From: Trichomonas tenax
Taxonomy: Eukaryota > Parabasalia > Trichomonadida > Trichomonadidae
NCBI GenBank assembly: GCA_023091735.1
Contig: JALKBU010000112.1
Span: forward strand, 1-64,000
Direction of reading: 5' to 3'
DNA length: 64,000 bases
A model generated the notes under the pieces. That model was given only the letters and a program-made list of their open reading frames with translations. It was not told where the DNA came from and did not search any database. Positions 1 to 8,325 of the stretch are shown here, one piece after another. Numbering within the stretch: position 1 is the stretch's first letter; every line of letters begins with the position of its first letter. Both the position numbers and the translations under genes were made by a program.

Positions 1-480
1 TAAAGCAGATAAAACAGAAATTCAAAAAGTTAATGATGATGTGCAAACAATTAATAACACATTACAAATTAAAGCGGACAAAACAGAAATTCAAAAAGTT
101 AATGATGATTTGACTTATAACACTCATGAATTATCATCAAGAAGTGGACAAACGGAACAAGGAATCATTGATGTTAAGAATAAATTAAATGATAAAGCAT
201 CGACGTTAGATTTGACAGAAGCACTAAATAAAATTGATACTAAAGCAGATAAAACAGAAATTCAAAAAGTTAATGATGATGTGCAAACAATTAATAACAC
301 ATTACAAATTAAAGCGGACAAAACAGAAATTCAAAAAGTTAATGATGATTTGACTTATAACACTCATAAATTATCATCAAGAAGTGAACAAACGGAACAA
401 GGAATCATTGATGTTAAGAATAAATTAAATGATAAAGCATCGACGTTAGATTTGACAGAAGCATTAAATAAAATTGAAAT
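1..480 (+). repeat. Two tandem 240-bp coding repeats in the fibre gene
   Basis: Bases 1-240 and 241-480 are nearly identical, with only a few substitutions around 368-387 and 464-480. The unit is 80 codons, so duplication keeps the frame and lengthens the coiled-coil shaft. More copies may lie upstream of the window. Confidence 0.95.
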
Positions 481-1057
481 AAAGGCAGACAAAATTCATA
501 CACATGATAGTTTTAATGAACTCAGGGTGAAATATTTAAACATTTATGAAACATTCCGTATCAAAAAACATGAATTATTTAATTTGATTTACCCCGTTGG
601 TTCGATTTACACATCAATATTTAATCAAAACCCCGGGCAATTATTCAGTTTTGGTGAATGGGAGCCAATAGTTGATCGTTTCTTATATTGCGCTAATTCA
701 TCAAGAGAAACAGGAGGAAGTAAAAAGATTTCAGTAAATAACTTACCTTCACATAATCACTACTTTTCAAGTACAACATCAACAGCAGGAGCTCATACAC
801 ACTCAATGACATCTTATTATTCAAATTTTGATTATAATCATGGTAAATACGAAAGTAATTATATGAATGATGTAATGTCAATTCCTAATGACATTTTTTG
901 GGATGATAGAAATAAAGCACCTTATAAAAAAAATACTTATACGAATAATGATGGAAGTCACACTCATTTATTTTACGGAAACACTGCTGACACTGTTTCA
1001 GGCACTGATTACATGCCGCCGTTCATGACTGTTTACGCGTGGTATAGGGTTTATTAA
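2..1057 (+). CDS. Phage-like tail-fibre tip protein, 5' truncated by window
   Basis: The reading frame is already open at base 2, so the true start lies outside the window. The N-terminal part is heptad-like coiled coil built on repeats of KADKTEIQKVNDD. The C-terminal ~170 residues resemble receptor-binding tips of phage tail fibres: LIYPVGSIYTS, a DRFLYCANSS-TGGSKK-NLPSHNH stretch, and a terminal GTDYMPPFMTVYAWYR. Three HxH motifs are visible (SHNHY, AHTHS, SHTHL); in phage T4 gp37 such motifs bind iron in the fibre tip. This suggests a trimeric receptor-binding spike of a virus-like particle. A paralogous tip lies at 17.8-18.1 kb in the decayed element. The reading frame is intact here. 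The fold is recognised from motifs only; a mimivirus/virophage-type fibre is the alternative description. Confidence 0.75.
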   Translation, partial: KADKTEIQKVNDDVQTINNTLQIKADKTEIQKVNDDLTYNTHELSSRSGQTEQGIIDVKNKLNDKASTLDLTEALNKIDTKADKTEIQKVNDDVQTINNTLQIKADKTEIQKVNDDLTYNTHKLSSRSEQTEQGIIDVKNKLNDKASTLDLTEALNKIEIKADKIHTHDSFNELRVKYLNIYETFRIKKHELFNLIYPVGSIYTSIFNQNPGQLFSFGEWEPIVDRFLYCANSSRETGGSKKISVNNLPSHNHYFSSTTSTAGAHTHSMTSYYSNFDYNHGKYESNYMNDVMSIPNDIFWDDRNKAPYKKNTYTNNDGSHTHLFYGNTADTVSGTDYMPPFMTVYAWYRVY

Positions 1058-1475
1058 TAAAACATTTTCACATTATTTTTATCATGAATTAATTATTGAA
1101 TTCATCGATATAACTTTTAGACCCTTTCCCGAAAATATTTTTTATCTACCTACCTACCAACAATCTCATGACAAAATAAATTATATCATATATTTAAAAT
1201 AAAAAATTAACGCTGATTTTGAAATTTTTGAAATCTTTTATTCCCTATAGAGGAGCGTGGGCTCTTTTTAAGAGCTTGACATTTTATAAAGTCATAAGAT
1301 TTTATTTTTGACGTCCGATGTCAAATATTCTAATATAAATAATATCATAAGTTTAAAATAAAAAATTAACACTCGTTTTGAAATAAATGAAAATTTTAAT
1401 CCCTTACATGGGGGGAACTGAGTGTGCATCACTGACTCTGACAAGGTCTGATGTATGTAATGATCACATTCATCC
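1058..1475. other. Non-coding spacer with a diverged direct repeat
   Basis: No gene is recognised. A module containing TTTAAAATAAAAAATTAAC occurs near 1190 and again near 1350, followed in both copies by a related AT-rich tail and a GC-rich patch, so it is a diverged direct repeat about 160 bp apart. A hairpin GCTCTT-TTT-AAGAGC lies at 1261-1275. Confidence 0.6.
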
Positions 1476-1521
1476 AACATTTCGCAGGGTTGCGGCGCAG
1501 TCGTAGCTACTGCGAAATGTT
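1476..1521. repeat. 46-bp palindrome, copy a (AACATTT...AAATGTT)
   Basis: Terminal arms AACATTTCGCAG and CTGCGAAATGTT pair over 12 bp. Total length is 46 bp, the same as the copies at 2191 and 18248. It is followed by ATTTTCTAACT, close to the ATATACTAACT that follows the other two copies. A tail-fibre 3' fragment starts right after it. Confidence 0.85.
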
Positions 1522-1531
1522 ATTTTCTAAC

Positions 1532-1667
1532 TTGGTGGGAGAATAGACAAACAACTTCTAGTGGTGATCACTCACATAATATTAGTGGTAATACTTATAG
1601 CACAGGTTCCGGAACAGATAACATGCCACTGTACATTACTGTGTATGCTTGGTATATAACTGCTTAA
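1532..1667 (+). pseudogene. 3' fragment of a phage-like fibre-tip gene
   Basis: This stretch is closely similar in DNA to 18003-18140, the end of the fibre gene in the decayed element. It encodes the terminal part of the tip (SSGDHSHNISGN motif, YITVYAWY-like end) and has no start codon or promoter of its own. It begins about ten bases after palindrome a, as if the 5' part of the gene had been removed or exchanged at that site. It is non-functional alone, but resembles an alternative 3' end for the fibre gene upstream. Confidence 0.75.
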
Positions 1668-1709
1668 AAAATATATTTTGGTTATGATAATTAATTAAGA
1701 AATATAATA

Positions 1710-2081
1710 TTATTTTTGTAAATAGCTATTTAAACATTCCTTAAAGTTACAATACCTGTTATATGAATTAATGTAATGTCCTTTGCCGTCATCACCATAT
1801 AACATATAATTATTATGCCAGTTCTGTTTTAATACAGTTACTATATTCATATAATAATTAATATAATAAATCTTATCTTCAGATTCACTATAAAAGTAAT
1901 TCTTAATTAAATACGAAAATCTATTCTTCTGTATAACTGTATTACAATACGGAATAAACTTAACATCATATGGCAAAGAAATATATTCAGGATCTTTATC
2001 AATATTTTTAAATTTAGCATCTGTATTAAACAACTTCTGTAATCTCTCTGGAAAAGAATATTGATATATATAACTTGACAT
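1710..2081 (-). CDS. Hypothetical protein of the virus-like element (123 aa)
   Basis: An uninterrupted minus-strand frame begins with ATG in the context AATAAATG, the same start context used by genes of the Maverick at 20.5-32.1 kb. The protein is rich in Tyr, Asn and Lys, has no visible signal peptide or membrane segment, and matches no family I recognise. It lies between two 46-bp palindromes and is oriented opposite to the fibre gene. An accessory gene of the virus-like element is the most likely reading. Confidence 0.45.
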   Translation of the reverse strand: MSSYIYQYSFPERLQKLFNTDAKFKNIDKDPEYISLPYDVKFIPYCNTVIQKNRFSYLIKNYFYSESEDKIYYINYYMNIVTVLKQNWHNNYMLYGDDGKGHYINSYNRYCNFKECLNSYLQK

Positions 2082-2190
2082 TTATTGGATAAAAAATATT
2101 TATAATTATTATATTTATTTTTAAATTTTATTTCTGGTGTATGGACCTGATATAGAGTTTTAAATTTAAAATTTAAAACATGGTAGAACT

Positions 2191-2236
2191 AACATTTGGT
2201 TATGAAATACCGCTAGGTATGAAATAACCAAATGTT
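2191..2236. repeat. 46-bp palindrome, copy b
   Basis: A 13-bp perfect terminal stem (AACATTTGGTTAT / ATAACCAAATGTT) encloses a symmetric internal loop and an inner stem around GCTAGGTA, a core also present in copy c. The downstream flank is ATATACTAACT. Its right end overlaps the stop codon of the minus-strand fragment at 2235-2387. Confidence 0.85.
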
Positions 2237-2387
2237 ATATACTAACTAAAGCTTCATCTTCAGGGAAAAACTTTTCAAAGTACATTTGATAACTGTTCAT
2301 CATATTCCTGTAGTTTCGAAGAGTATTAGGAGCTTTGGTATTTTGTCGTATTTCTTGCACTTTTTGAAGATATCTTGCTAGGCTCAT
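2235..2387 (-). pseudogene. Possible tyrosine-recombinase N-terminal (core-binding) fragment
   Basis: A 50-codon minus-strand frame starts MSLARYLQKVQEIRQ and continues with NTKAPNTLRNYRNMM and a Tyr/Phe-rich helix. The pattern (nT-xx-Y-xx-ml-xxY-xxff) is that of the SAM-like core-binding domain of tyrosine recombinases and phage integrases. The frame stops inside the flank of palindrome b, so the catalytic domain (R..H-x-x-R..Y) is missing. Position against a palindrome makes an integrase remnant beside its recombination site attractive, but this rests on a short motif and could be wrong. Confidence 0.4.
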
Positions 2388-2923
2388 TTTGCGAAAGTGA
2401 AATAACTTTTGAAAGAGAATATCTAGGGTCTCAGAAAATATAAATTATTGTGAAGAAATGATCATGGGTTTTAAAAATATGAATATATTTAGATAAATAG
2501 TGTTATACTTTTTTTGATTTTTCTTAATTTTTTTTTATTTTATTTTTGAAAGATTAAGACGTAACAACATTTCCTCACAGTAAAAATATCAATAATACTA
2601 CAAAATTACTATACACTCATATGCTCAAATTCTACCAATATCGATAATTTTCAAATTTGGAAAAAATAATGATATAAAAATCGAACAAGACAATACAAAA
2701 GCACGAAACAGATAATAAAGGTGCCATATTCAACGGAAATAAAGCAAACAAATTTTTCAGTGGACAATTTCCCCAATTTAAAATTGAGAACCCCTCAAAA
2801 ATGAGATTTGAAAATTTTAGCCTTTGTTTCCTTTCCTATGATCAGCAAATCATGTATATTTCAATTCTTGAGCGATAAATCACAAAGGTTTCGCGTTTTT
2901 TTTTTGTCAAAATTGGGCTCCAC
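2388..2923. other. Intergenic, no gene recognised
   Basis: AT-rich sequence with many stops in all frames. I see no repeat, RNA gene or promoter that I can support. Confidence 0.6.
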
Positions 2924-3582
2924 TTTTTTTCTAGTTGACCTTTTTGAGTTTTGCGATTTTTAACGAGTAACATCCCTTCCTGGACGAATCTGATGAAACA
3001 TGCTTTTTGTTGGTGCTGATTCTAGTGGTGCAATCTGTTTCATGATCTTAGCAAGGTATTACTTAATCAAGATATGATTACAAATAGAAACCCATTACAA
3101 ATCATTAATGGGCTTCTGTTATGAATCTCTTTGATGATTATAACAAATACATCTCACTATTATAGCGTTCGCTCGCTTATTTTTGCTAGAGTTCCCCTAT
3201 AAAAATAAAAAATAGAAAAGAAAAATACGCTACACGCAGGAGTCAAACGGCATTCCTTTGCTCATGCATCGAGCATACCTAAAGTTATGCTACCTCAAGT
3301 TCACATACAATTTGCTCATTGGTAACATTACATATCAAATTTTCGACTTTACATGACAAATATCAGATAATAAGTGTCGAAAATAGTGACTTTGGTTATT
3401 TTACATGTCAAAATTCGATGAAATCTCATGGAGGCATGGAGATCCTCAAGTTAAATAGACAAGCAAATGCTATAAACATACTCAGCGCCCCTGAAAAGCA
3501 CGTAAATATCTTCTCAGTTTGGCTTGATAGGGGGTTTACTCGTTAAAAATCGCAAAACTCAAAAAAGTCAACTGGAAAAAAA
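2924..3582. mobile_element. 659-bp inverted-repeat element
   Basis: Arms at 2924-2970 and 3536-3582 are inverted copies of 47 bp with two mismatches (shared core GAGTTTTGCGATTTTTAACG). The ~565-bp interior contains no convincing transposase; the plus-strand frame across it has no recognisable family. A non-autonomous DNA element fits best. I could not define a target-site duplication. Confidence 0.65.
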
Positions 3583-3698
3583 TTCAATCTAAAATTGAAA
3601 GCTGAAATTTTTTTTTGCTTTTCATCGCTCTCGTATTCTATGCTTAGCACTGTGACAGAATCCATGTTAAACACATCACAATTTTTCACGGCAGTTGG

Positions 3699-3704
3699 TC
3701 ACTT
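3699..3704 (+). promoter_or_regulatory. Initiator (Inr) TCACTT
   Basis: TCACTT lies 15 bases before the ATG at 3719 and matches the Trichomonas initiator TCA(+1)Y(T/A). The predicted start at A3701 gives an 18-nt leader, typical of this lineage. Confidence 0.65.
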
Positions 3705-3718
3705 CATATTCACAACAA

Positions 3719-4502
3719 ATGTTGAGCATTGTTGACGCATTCATGAAGAGAAAGTCCGTCAGAGACTTCACTGGACCTATGCCAGAGGAAAAAATGCAGT
3801 TAGTCAGAGATATTGTTAATGATGTTAACAAACTTAAGACACCATACGTAATGGACGTCTCTCTCGATATCACAAAGCCAGGCATTAGCACAATTGGCTT
3901 CATTTCCAACGAAGCAGGTTGGATCGTTCAGAAATTGCCAATGGATAAATTGGAATCTCCAGAAGTTGACAAATACATCGTCGATATCGATTATGTTGCC
4001 TCAATTGCTGTCATGAGATTAACACAGCACAGAATTGGCACAGTTTGGGTTGCCGGCACATTCGATAGAAAATTAGTCGCTTCTAGATTCCCAGGATACA
4101 CAATCCAGTGTGTAAACGCCTTTGGTATCGCTTCTGGATGGAAGAACCCAGAAAGTTCTCGAAAAAATCAAGGCCGCGAAATGTGACACAAGATTGGAAT
4201 CAGAGGTTATTTTCTACGATGAAGAGAAGAAGGAGATGATCAAGGAGTCCGAGGGCAAGCTCCACAAGTTCCTTGAATGCTTACGCTGGCTCCCATCTTC
4301 TGCTAACACACAAACACAGAGAGTGTCTGTCAACAAGTCCAAGAACCAGTTCAAGGTCTTCAACACAGAATACCACCACTCCATCTTCAACGTTGGTATC
4401 ATGATCTCTGGTTTCTACTTCTATTCCGAAGGCAAGTGCACAATTGATATGACAGAGTCCTCAGAGACATTCCCAAGAATTTTGTCAGTGCACCACCCAT
4501 AA
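3719..4502 (+). pseudogene. Nitroreductase-family protein, frameshifted
   Basis: The ATG at 3719 follows the initiator; the in-frame TTG further upstream is not a start. The first half has KRKSVRDFTG, the FMN-binding opening of nitroreductases, and a later stretch like WVAGTFDRK. The second half, in another frame, carries RWLPSSANTQTQRV, resembling the R-APSA-N-Q-W motif of TM1586-type putative nitroreductases. The frame changes near 4140, just after GWKNP, so one protein of about 260 residues is split. Codon use and third-position C/T bias match host genes. FMN-dependent reduction is the family role. The product is probably not full length, though a single-base sequencing error would restore it. 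Confidence 0.7.
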
Positions 4503-4540
4503 GCAGAAGAAATTGAGTCATGCCAAGACATTTATGGGTG

Positions 4541-4860
4541 TTAATTATGTATATTTCGATTCATCAATAAGTTTGTTTTATTTTTTTGTTCTTCATTCTG
4601 TATATTAGTGATATTTCTTGGGAGTTTGCAAATTAATTTATAACAATTTGAGAAAAAGTTGCTTTGTAGTTTAGACATTGTATCAGGAAGATTTATACTC
4701 TCCAAATTGCTGCAGTTGTCGAATATATTCGTACCAATATTTGTAATACTTTCTGGAAATTTTACAGATTTCAATGAAGAGGGAAGGATTATTTTGGAAT
4801 TTATTATCACCAATGTATCCTGTTATTGTGCAGTTTCCATCTAAAGAACATTGCAAAGTC
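4541..4860 (-). pseudogene. BspA-like LRR gene fragment
   Basis: Minus-strand sequence starts near LDGNCTITG, as BspA genes in this window do (GNCTVNG, GNYTCNG). It shifts frame and continues as LRR_5 repeats (FPESITNIGTNIFDNCSNLESINLP). It stops after about three repeats and lacks the C-terminal tail seen in the other copies. It is a 5' remnant. Confidence 0.7.
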
Positions 4861-5197
4861 ATGAATTTTCTGATGTGAAATCCTTTTTAATTTTCAATCG
4901 AAAGGAATGTGAATTCATTTTGTTAAATTTGTAAAATTTAAGGTGATGTCAAACCTCAATCACATGAAATCGATAAATGAACACATCATAAGTGTGTTTA
5001 TTTAATCTCACATGTTAATAAAAAGAGAAAATAAGAGAAAACTCTTTCATTTGACCAAAACACTTAATGCTATATAAATAACTAAAATGTTCAAAATTTA
5101 TGATGCCTAACCACTATTATGAAATTTATTTGCCGAGAAGATACAAAATTTTTGATGTTTTGTTATTTTAATTTGCTCTCAATCGTTTGAAGAAACT
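4861..5197. other. Intergenic, no gene recognised
   Basis: AT-rich, stops in all frames, nothing I can support. Confidence 0.5.
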
Positions 5198-6400
5198 TTA
5201 CATTTGGATATGGCAAGTATATATTTGATTTCCGGAATATCCATTATCAATTGGAATTACTACTGGTTTTGGGTCTGTTGATGATGAAATAACAGTTACT
5301 TCCTTGCCTCCAAATGAACGACTTCCCTGATAATTTTCCATGACTTAAAAAATTGAGGGAAATTTTGGAAAACATCTATAGTCAAGGAAAAAAGGGACAA
5401 ACACCCCCCTAAGAAGCATAATTAAGCCTCCAAACTCTACCTGATATCTGTATACATCCTTCTAAAACTTATATAATGAAAGAAAGTCTAAGATTAAATT
5501 TTTAAATGAAATGTTGTATCCACATGAACTATTGTAATTTTAAAATATGTCAGAGGTGATTGCCTTCAAGGTTTTCGGAAGCGTAATGTCCTTCAAATTG
5601 GTGCATCCATTGAAAACTTTACTCCCTAGATCAAAGTCATTATAAGGCAAAACAATTATCCTCAGATTTGTGGATATTTGGAAAGTTCCTTCTCCAAGAC
5701 ATGATATATTAGCATTAATTAATACAAATGATAAACTTACACAGTTTTGAAACGTACTGGGACCAATTTCTGTTATTTTTGGAGGTATTTCGATTGATTT
5801 TAATTAAGTACAGTCTTTAAATGCGTAGCTATTGTTTGAGGGATCCTGACACAATAATGATATTAAAATCCGATGGCAAACAAATCGGGTTTAAGGAGGA
5901 GCAAGACTTAAACACAGAACCATATATACTTTTAATGCCATCTTTGCATTTTGGTACATCCTTCAAAAGAAATTGCAGGAATTTCATTGAAGTTCAAAGC
6001 TGTTAAATAAGCGATTGTAATATTGCCTTCAGTCTGTGATATGCCAGTATATTCATCGTTGGTGTAATTTTCCACTGAATTCCATATTAGAGGCATTTGC
6101 TAATGGAATGAAATTCGATAAGGAAAAGTGACAAAATCAAATGAAATGACTTTGAATTATTTAGATTTCATCGCAATGATAGCAAAGAACATAATTATGA
6201 ATGATAACGCTTGTTAGTGTTACACAGTCTTGAAATGCATTATTTAATTTTTTTTTTTTAACAGAATCCGGTATTTCAATACTTTGCTATTGGTTGCAGC
6301 CAGAAAAGGCATCTTCTCCAATTTTATTAACACTTGAATGAATGGTAACATGTTCCAAAATTACACAACTTTTAAACGTTTATTTGATAAATGAATTTTA
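5198..6400 (-). pseudogene. Decayed BspA-like LRR gene(s)
   Basis: Reading the minus strand from about 6400: a first fragment has LRR_5 repeats (DAFSGCN..SIEIPDSV..AFQDCVTLTSV). A second begins at ATG 6096 with an N-terminus like the intact copies and runs through repeats such as PPKITEIGPSTFQNC and KVFNGCTNLKDITLPK. It ends at 5198-5200 after a tail with NQIYTCHIQ, a relative of the ICTC tail of the other copies. Several frameshifts and stops interrupt it. It is probably one or two old BspA genes of the same tandem family. Confidence 0.75.
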
Positions 6401-6677
6401 ATGAATTGCACTTTAAAAAAGCAGATGTCAAAATATTACAATATATAAGATAATGAGTAAAAATAAATATCATAGGCATGCTAATTTGGTATGATATGTA
6501 ATGATGCTTAGTTTCATGCCTCAGAAAATGGTTAAATTGAGTTACAATTTTTCAAATGATCAGGAAAATATTACAACTGTAAAGATGAAAAGACATTCGT
6601 TTGGGCTTTAGAGAATACACAAGAGATTTCAAATTTATGGTTTAATCGCATTGAAAACAAAATAACAACAATAATAT

Positions 6678-7832
6678 TTACTGTCTCAGTCGATTCAAGT
6701 GCCAATAAACTGGGATCCTGCAAGTACAAATTTGTGTTTCATATAGTATCCCATATGGCGGAGATGGTGTAGGAGTAGTAGATGGAGGATAACCTTTTGT
6801 CACTGGAATATTACCAAAATATTTTCCTGGATAGTCCTCTCGAACATATACTTTGCTGATATGAATATTTGGAGTAATTATAAATTCGTTAGGTGGTACT
6901 GTGTCATTATAGAATATGTCGTATTGGTTTTTTGGGAGATTATTAAAAACATTTTGAATTAACCTCGTTCTGCGATCTGGTATAATCAATAATGTGAGGT
7001 TTGGACAATTAGTGAATGACGATGGAGAAGGGCTTAGTTCATATGGAAGTGTGATACTTTTGAGATTTGTACATCCTGAAAATACATTTTCAGAAACTGA
7101 AAAGCGTTTATTCGGGAAGACAACACTTTCAAGACTAGTACAGTTCCGAAAAATTCCGGCAGGCAAATTGCTTAAAGAAGAAGGAATTTCAATTGTTTTC
7201 AAACTTATACAATCAGCAAAAGCGTTTGATCCTATGTAAGTGACTGAATTAGGAATGTTAAAACTCGATAAAGATTCGCAACTTTGAAATGCACCTTCAT
7301 TTATTTGTGTTAAACATGAAGATGTTTCAACTTTTGTTAAACTTTTGCAGTTAGCAAATGCATATGATGACAGTTCAGTGACTGAATTTATATTGATACT
7401 AATTAAAGATTCGCAAACTTCAAACGCATGTGAGTAAATTTTAGTGACTGAATTTGGAATTTCAATACTTTTCAGACTAATACATTTTGAAAAAGCTCCA
7501 ACAGATATCTCTTTAACACCTGAGGGAATAGTTATATTTGTCAGATTTCCGCAATTTTGAAAACTATAATCACTTAGTCGTGTAATTTTGCTCGATAACC
7601 TAATTTCAGTTAAAGAAATGCAATCTTTAAATGCATTGGAAGCCATGTTAGTAACATCATCTGATAAAGTGACTTGTTTCAAATTCGAACATCCTTTGAA
7701 GTGATCATTTTGAATTGAACTGCAGCCAATAATCGTTAAATATATAATAGAATGGTTACAATTTGACCAGGATGTATCAGGACATCCATTGCAAGTGTAA
7801 TTTCCATTCCCATTATCAATAATCGTTCCCAT
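6678..7832 (-). CDS. BspA-like leucine-rich repeat surface protein, copy A
   Basis: Start chosen at ATG 7832 (MGTIIDNG), five codons inside the longer GTG-started frame, because an initiator TCACTA lies just upstream. The N-terminus GNYTCNGCPDTSW is followed by about ten LRR_5 (BspA/TpLRR) repeats of roughly 23 residues with the pattern aFxnCxsLxxixiPxsvxxI. A Pro/Thr linker (TTPTPSPP) and a C-terminal tail with ICTCRIPVYWHLN follow. No signal peptide or membrane helix is evident. The family is large in Trichomonas and many members are surface proteins linked to host or bacterial contact; the substrate is unknown. It is nearly identical to copy B at 19172-20344 over most of its length. Confidence 0.85.
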   Translation of the reverse strand: MGTIIDNGNGNYTCNGCPDTSWSNCNHSIIYLTIIGCSSIQNDHFKGCSNLKQVTLSDDVTNMASNAFKDCISLTEIRLSSKITRLSDYSFQNCGNLTNITIPSGVKEISVGAFSKCISLKSIEIPNSVTKIYSHAFEVCESLISININSVTELSSYAFANCKSLTKVETSSCLTQINEGAFQSCESLSSFNIPNSVTYIGSNAFADCISLKTIEIPSSLSNLPAGIFRNCTSLESVVFPNKRFSVSENVFSGCTNLKSITLPYELSPSPSSFTNCPNLTLLIIPDRRTRLIQNVFNNLPKNQYDIFYNDTVPPNEFIITPNIHISKVYVREDYPGKYFGNIPVTKGYPPSTTPTPSPPYGILYETQICTCRIPVYWHLNRLRQ

Positions 7833-7838
7833 GTTTGA

Positions 7839-7844
7839 TAGTGA
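7839..7844 (-). promoter_or_regulatory. Initiator for BspA copy A
   Basis: On the minus strand this is TCACTA, seven bases or so before ATG 7832, matching TCA(+1)Y(T/A). The same sequence precedes copy B. Confidence 0.55.
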
Positions 7845-8014
7845 CACTAATCAATAATAAAAAGTGACACTAATCAACAGATAACGAAAATTGACCGAGG
7901 AATAGAATAGAAATCAAATGGAGTGTCGAAATAACTAAAAATTTCAAACTCTACCTCTGTCAGAAAAAAATGTCGGAGAAATTTCACTTTTTCATCGTCA
8001 ATGTTTTCTATTAC

Positions 8015-8020
8015 TATGTG
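8015..8020. other. Unoccupied paralogue of the Maverick target site
   Basis: In TTTTCTATTACTATGTGTCT the hexamer TATGTG occurs once. In the paralogous segment beside BspA copy B the same hexamer is present at both ends of the Maverick (20503-20508 and 32092-32097). This segment is therefore a natural empty site. Confidence 0.85.
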
Positions 8021-8086
8021 TCTTGTTAATAACAATTTTATATTTTAATTAATTAGGGTTTGTAACCTTATTAATTTAATTAATTA

Positions 8087-8240
8087 TCAAAAGTTTTATT
8101 ATTGGTGATTTTTGTTCATTTCCATTTCAATCAGGCGTCCAAGTTAATGAAACACATTCAAATTGCATAAAAATGGTCATTTACAGCATATTGAACTATG
8201 AATCATTTTAAAATTCTTGCTTCCAAATGATAGACAGATG
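8087..8240. repeat. BspA-spacer repeat, copy 1
   Basis: About 154 bp, from TTATTATTGGTGATTTTTG to AAATGATAGACAGATGA, recurring with few differences at 19051-19204 and 32164-32318. Copies 1 and 3 share homology well beyond the unit on both sides, showing duplication of a whole BspA intergenic region. Confidence 0.9.
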
Positions 8241-8325
8241 AACAATGTTGCGCCTGATTTTATTTTATTGTGAACGGTGTAGAGTTGGCGTATGATAAAG
8301 CTTCTGTATCACAAAGATTTGGTTG

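Noticed and set aside
1185..1430. CRISPR-like repeat array
   Set aside because: Only two diverged copies of one module about 160 bp apart, in a eukaryotic context; no regular spacers.
3225..3300. Minus-strand stretch with GTTTGACTCC resembling a tRNA T-arm
   Set aside because: The flanking bases do not pair into a 5-bp T-stem and no acceptor or anticodon arm can be drawn. No tRNA or rRNA is supported anywhere in the window.
3319..3546. 75-codon frame inside the 659-bp inverted-repeat element as a transposase
   Set aside because: No catalytic pattern or helix-turn-helix is visible, and part of it is composed of the terminal repeat.
6994..7239. 81-codon plus-strand frame (also at 19470-19751)
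   Set aside because: Antisense shadow of the BspA copies; it appears in both only because the copies are near identical.
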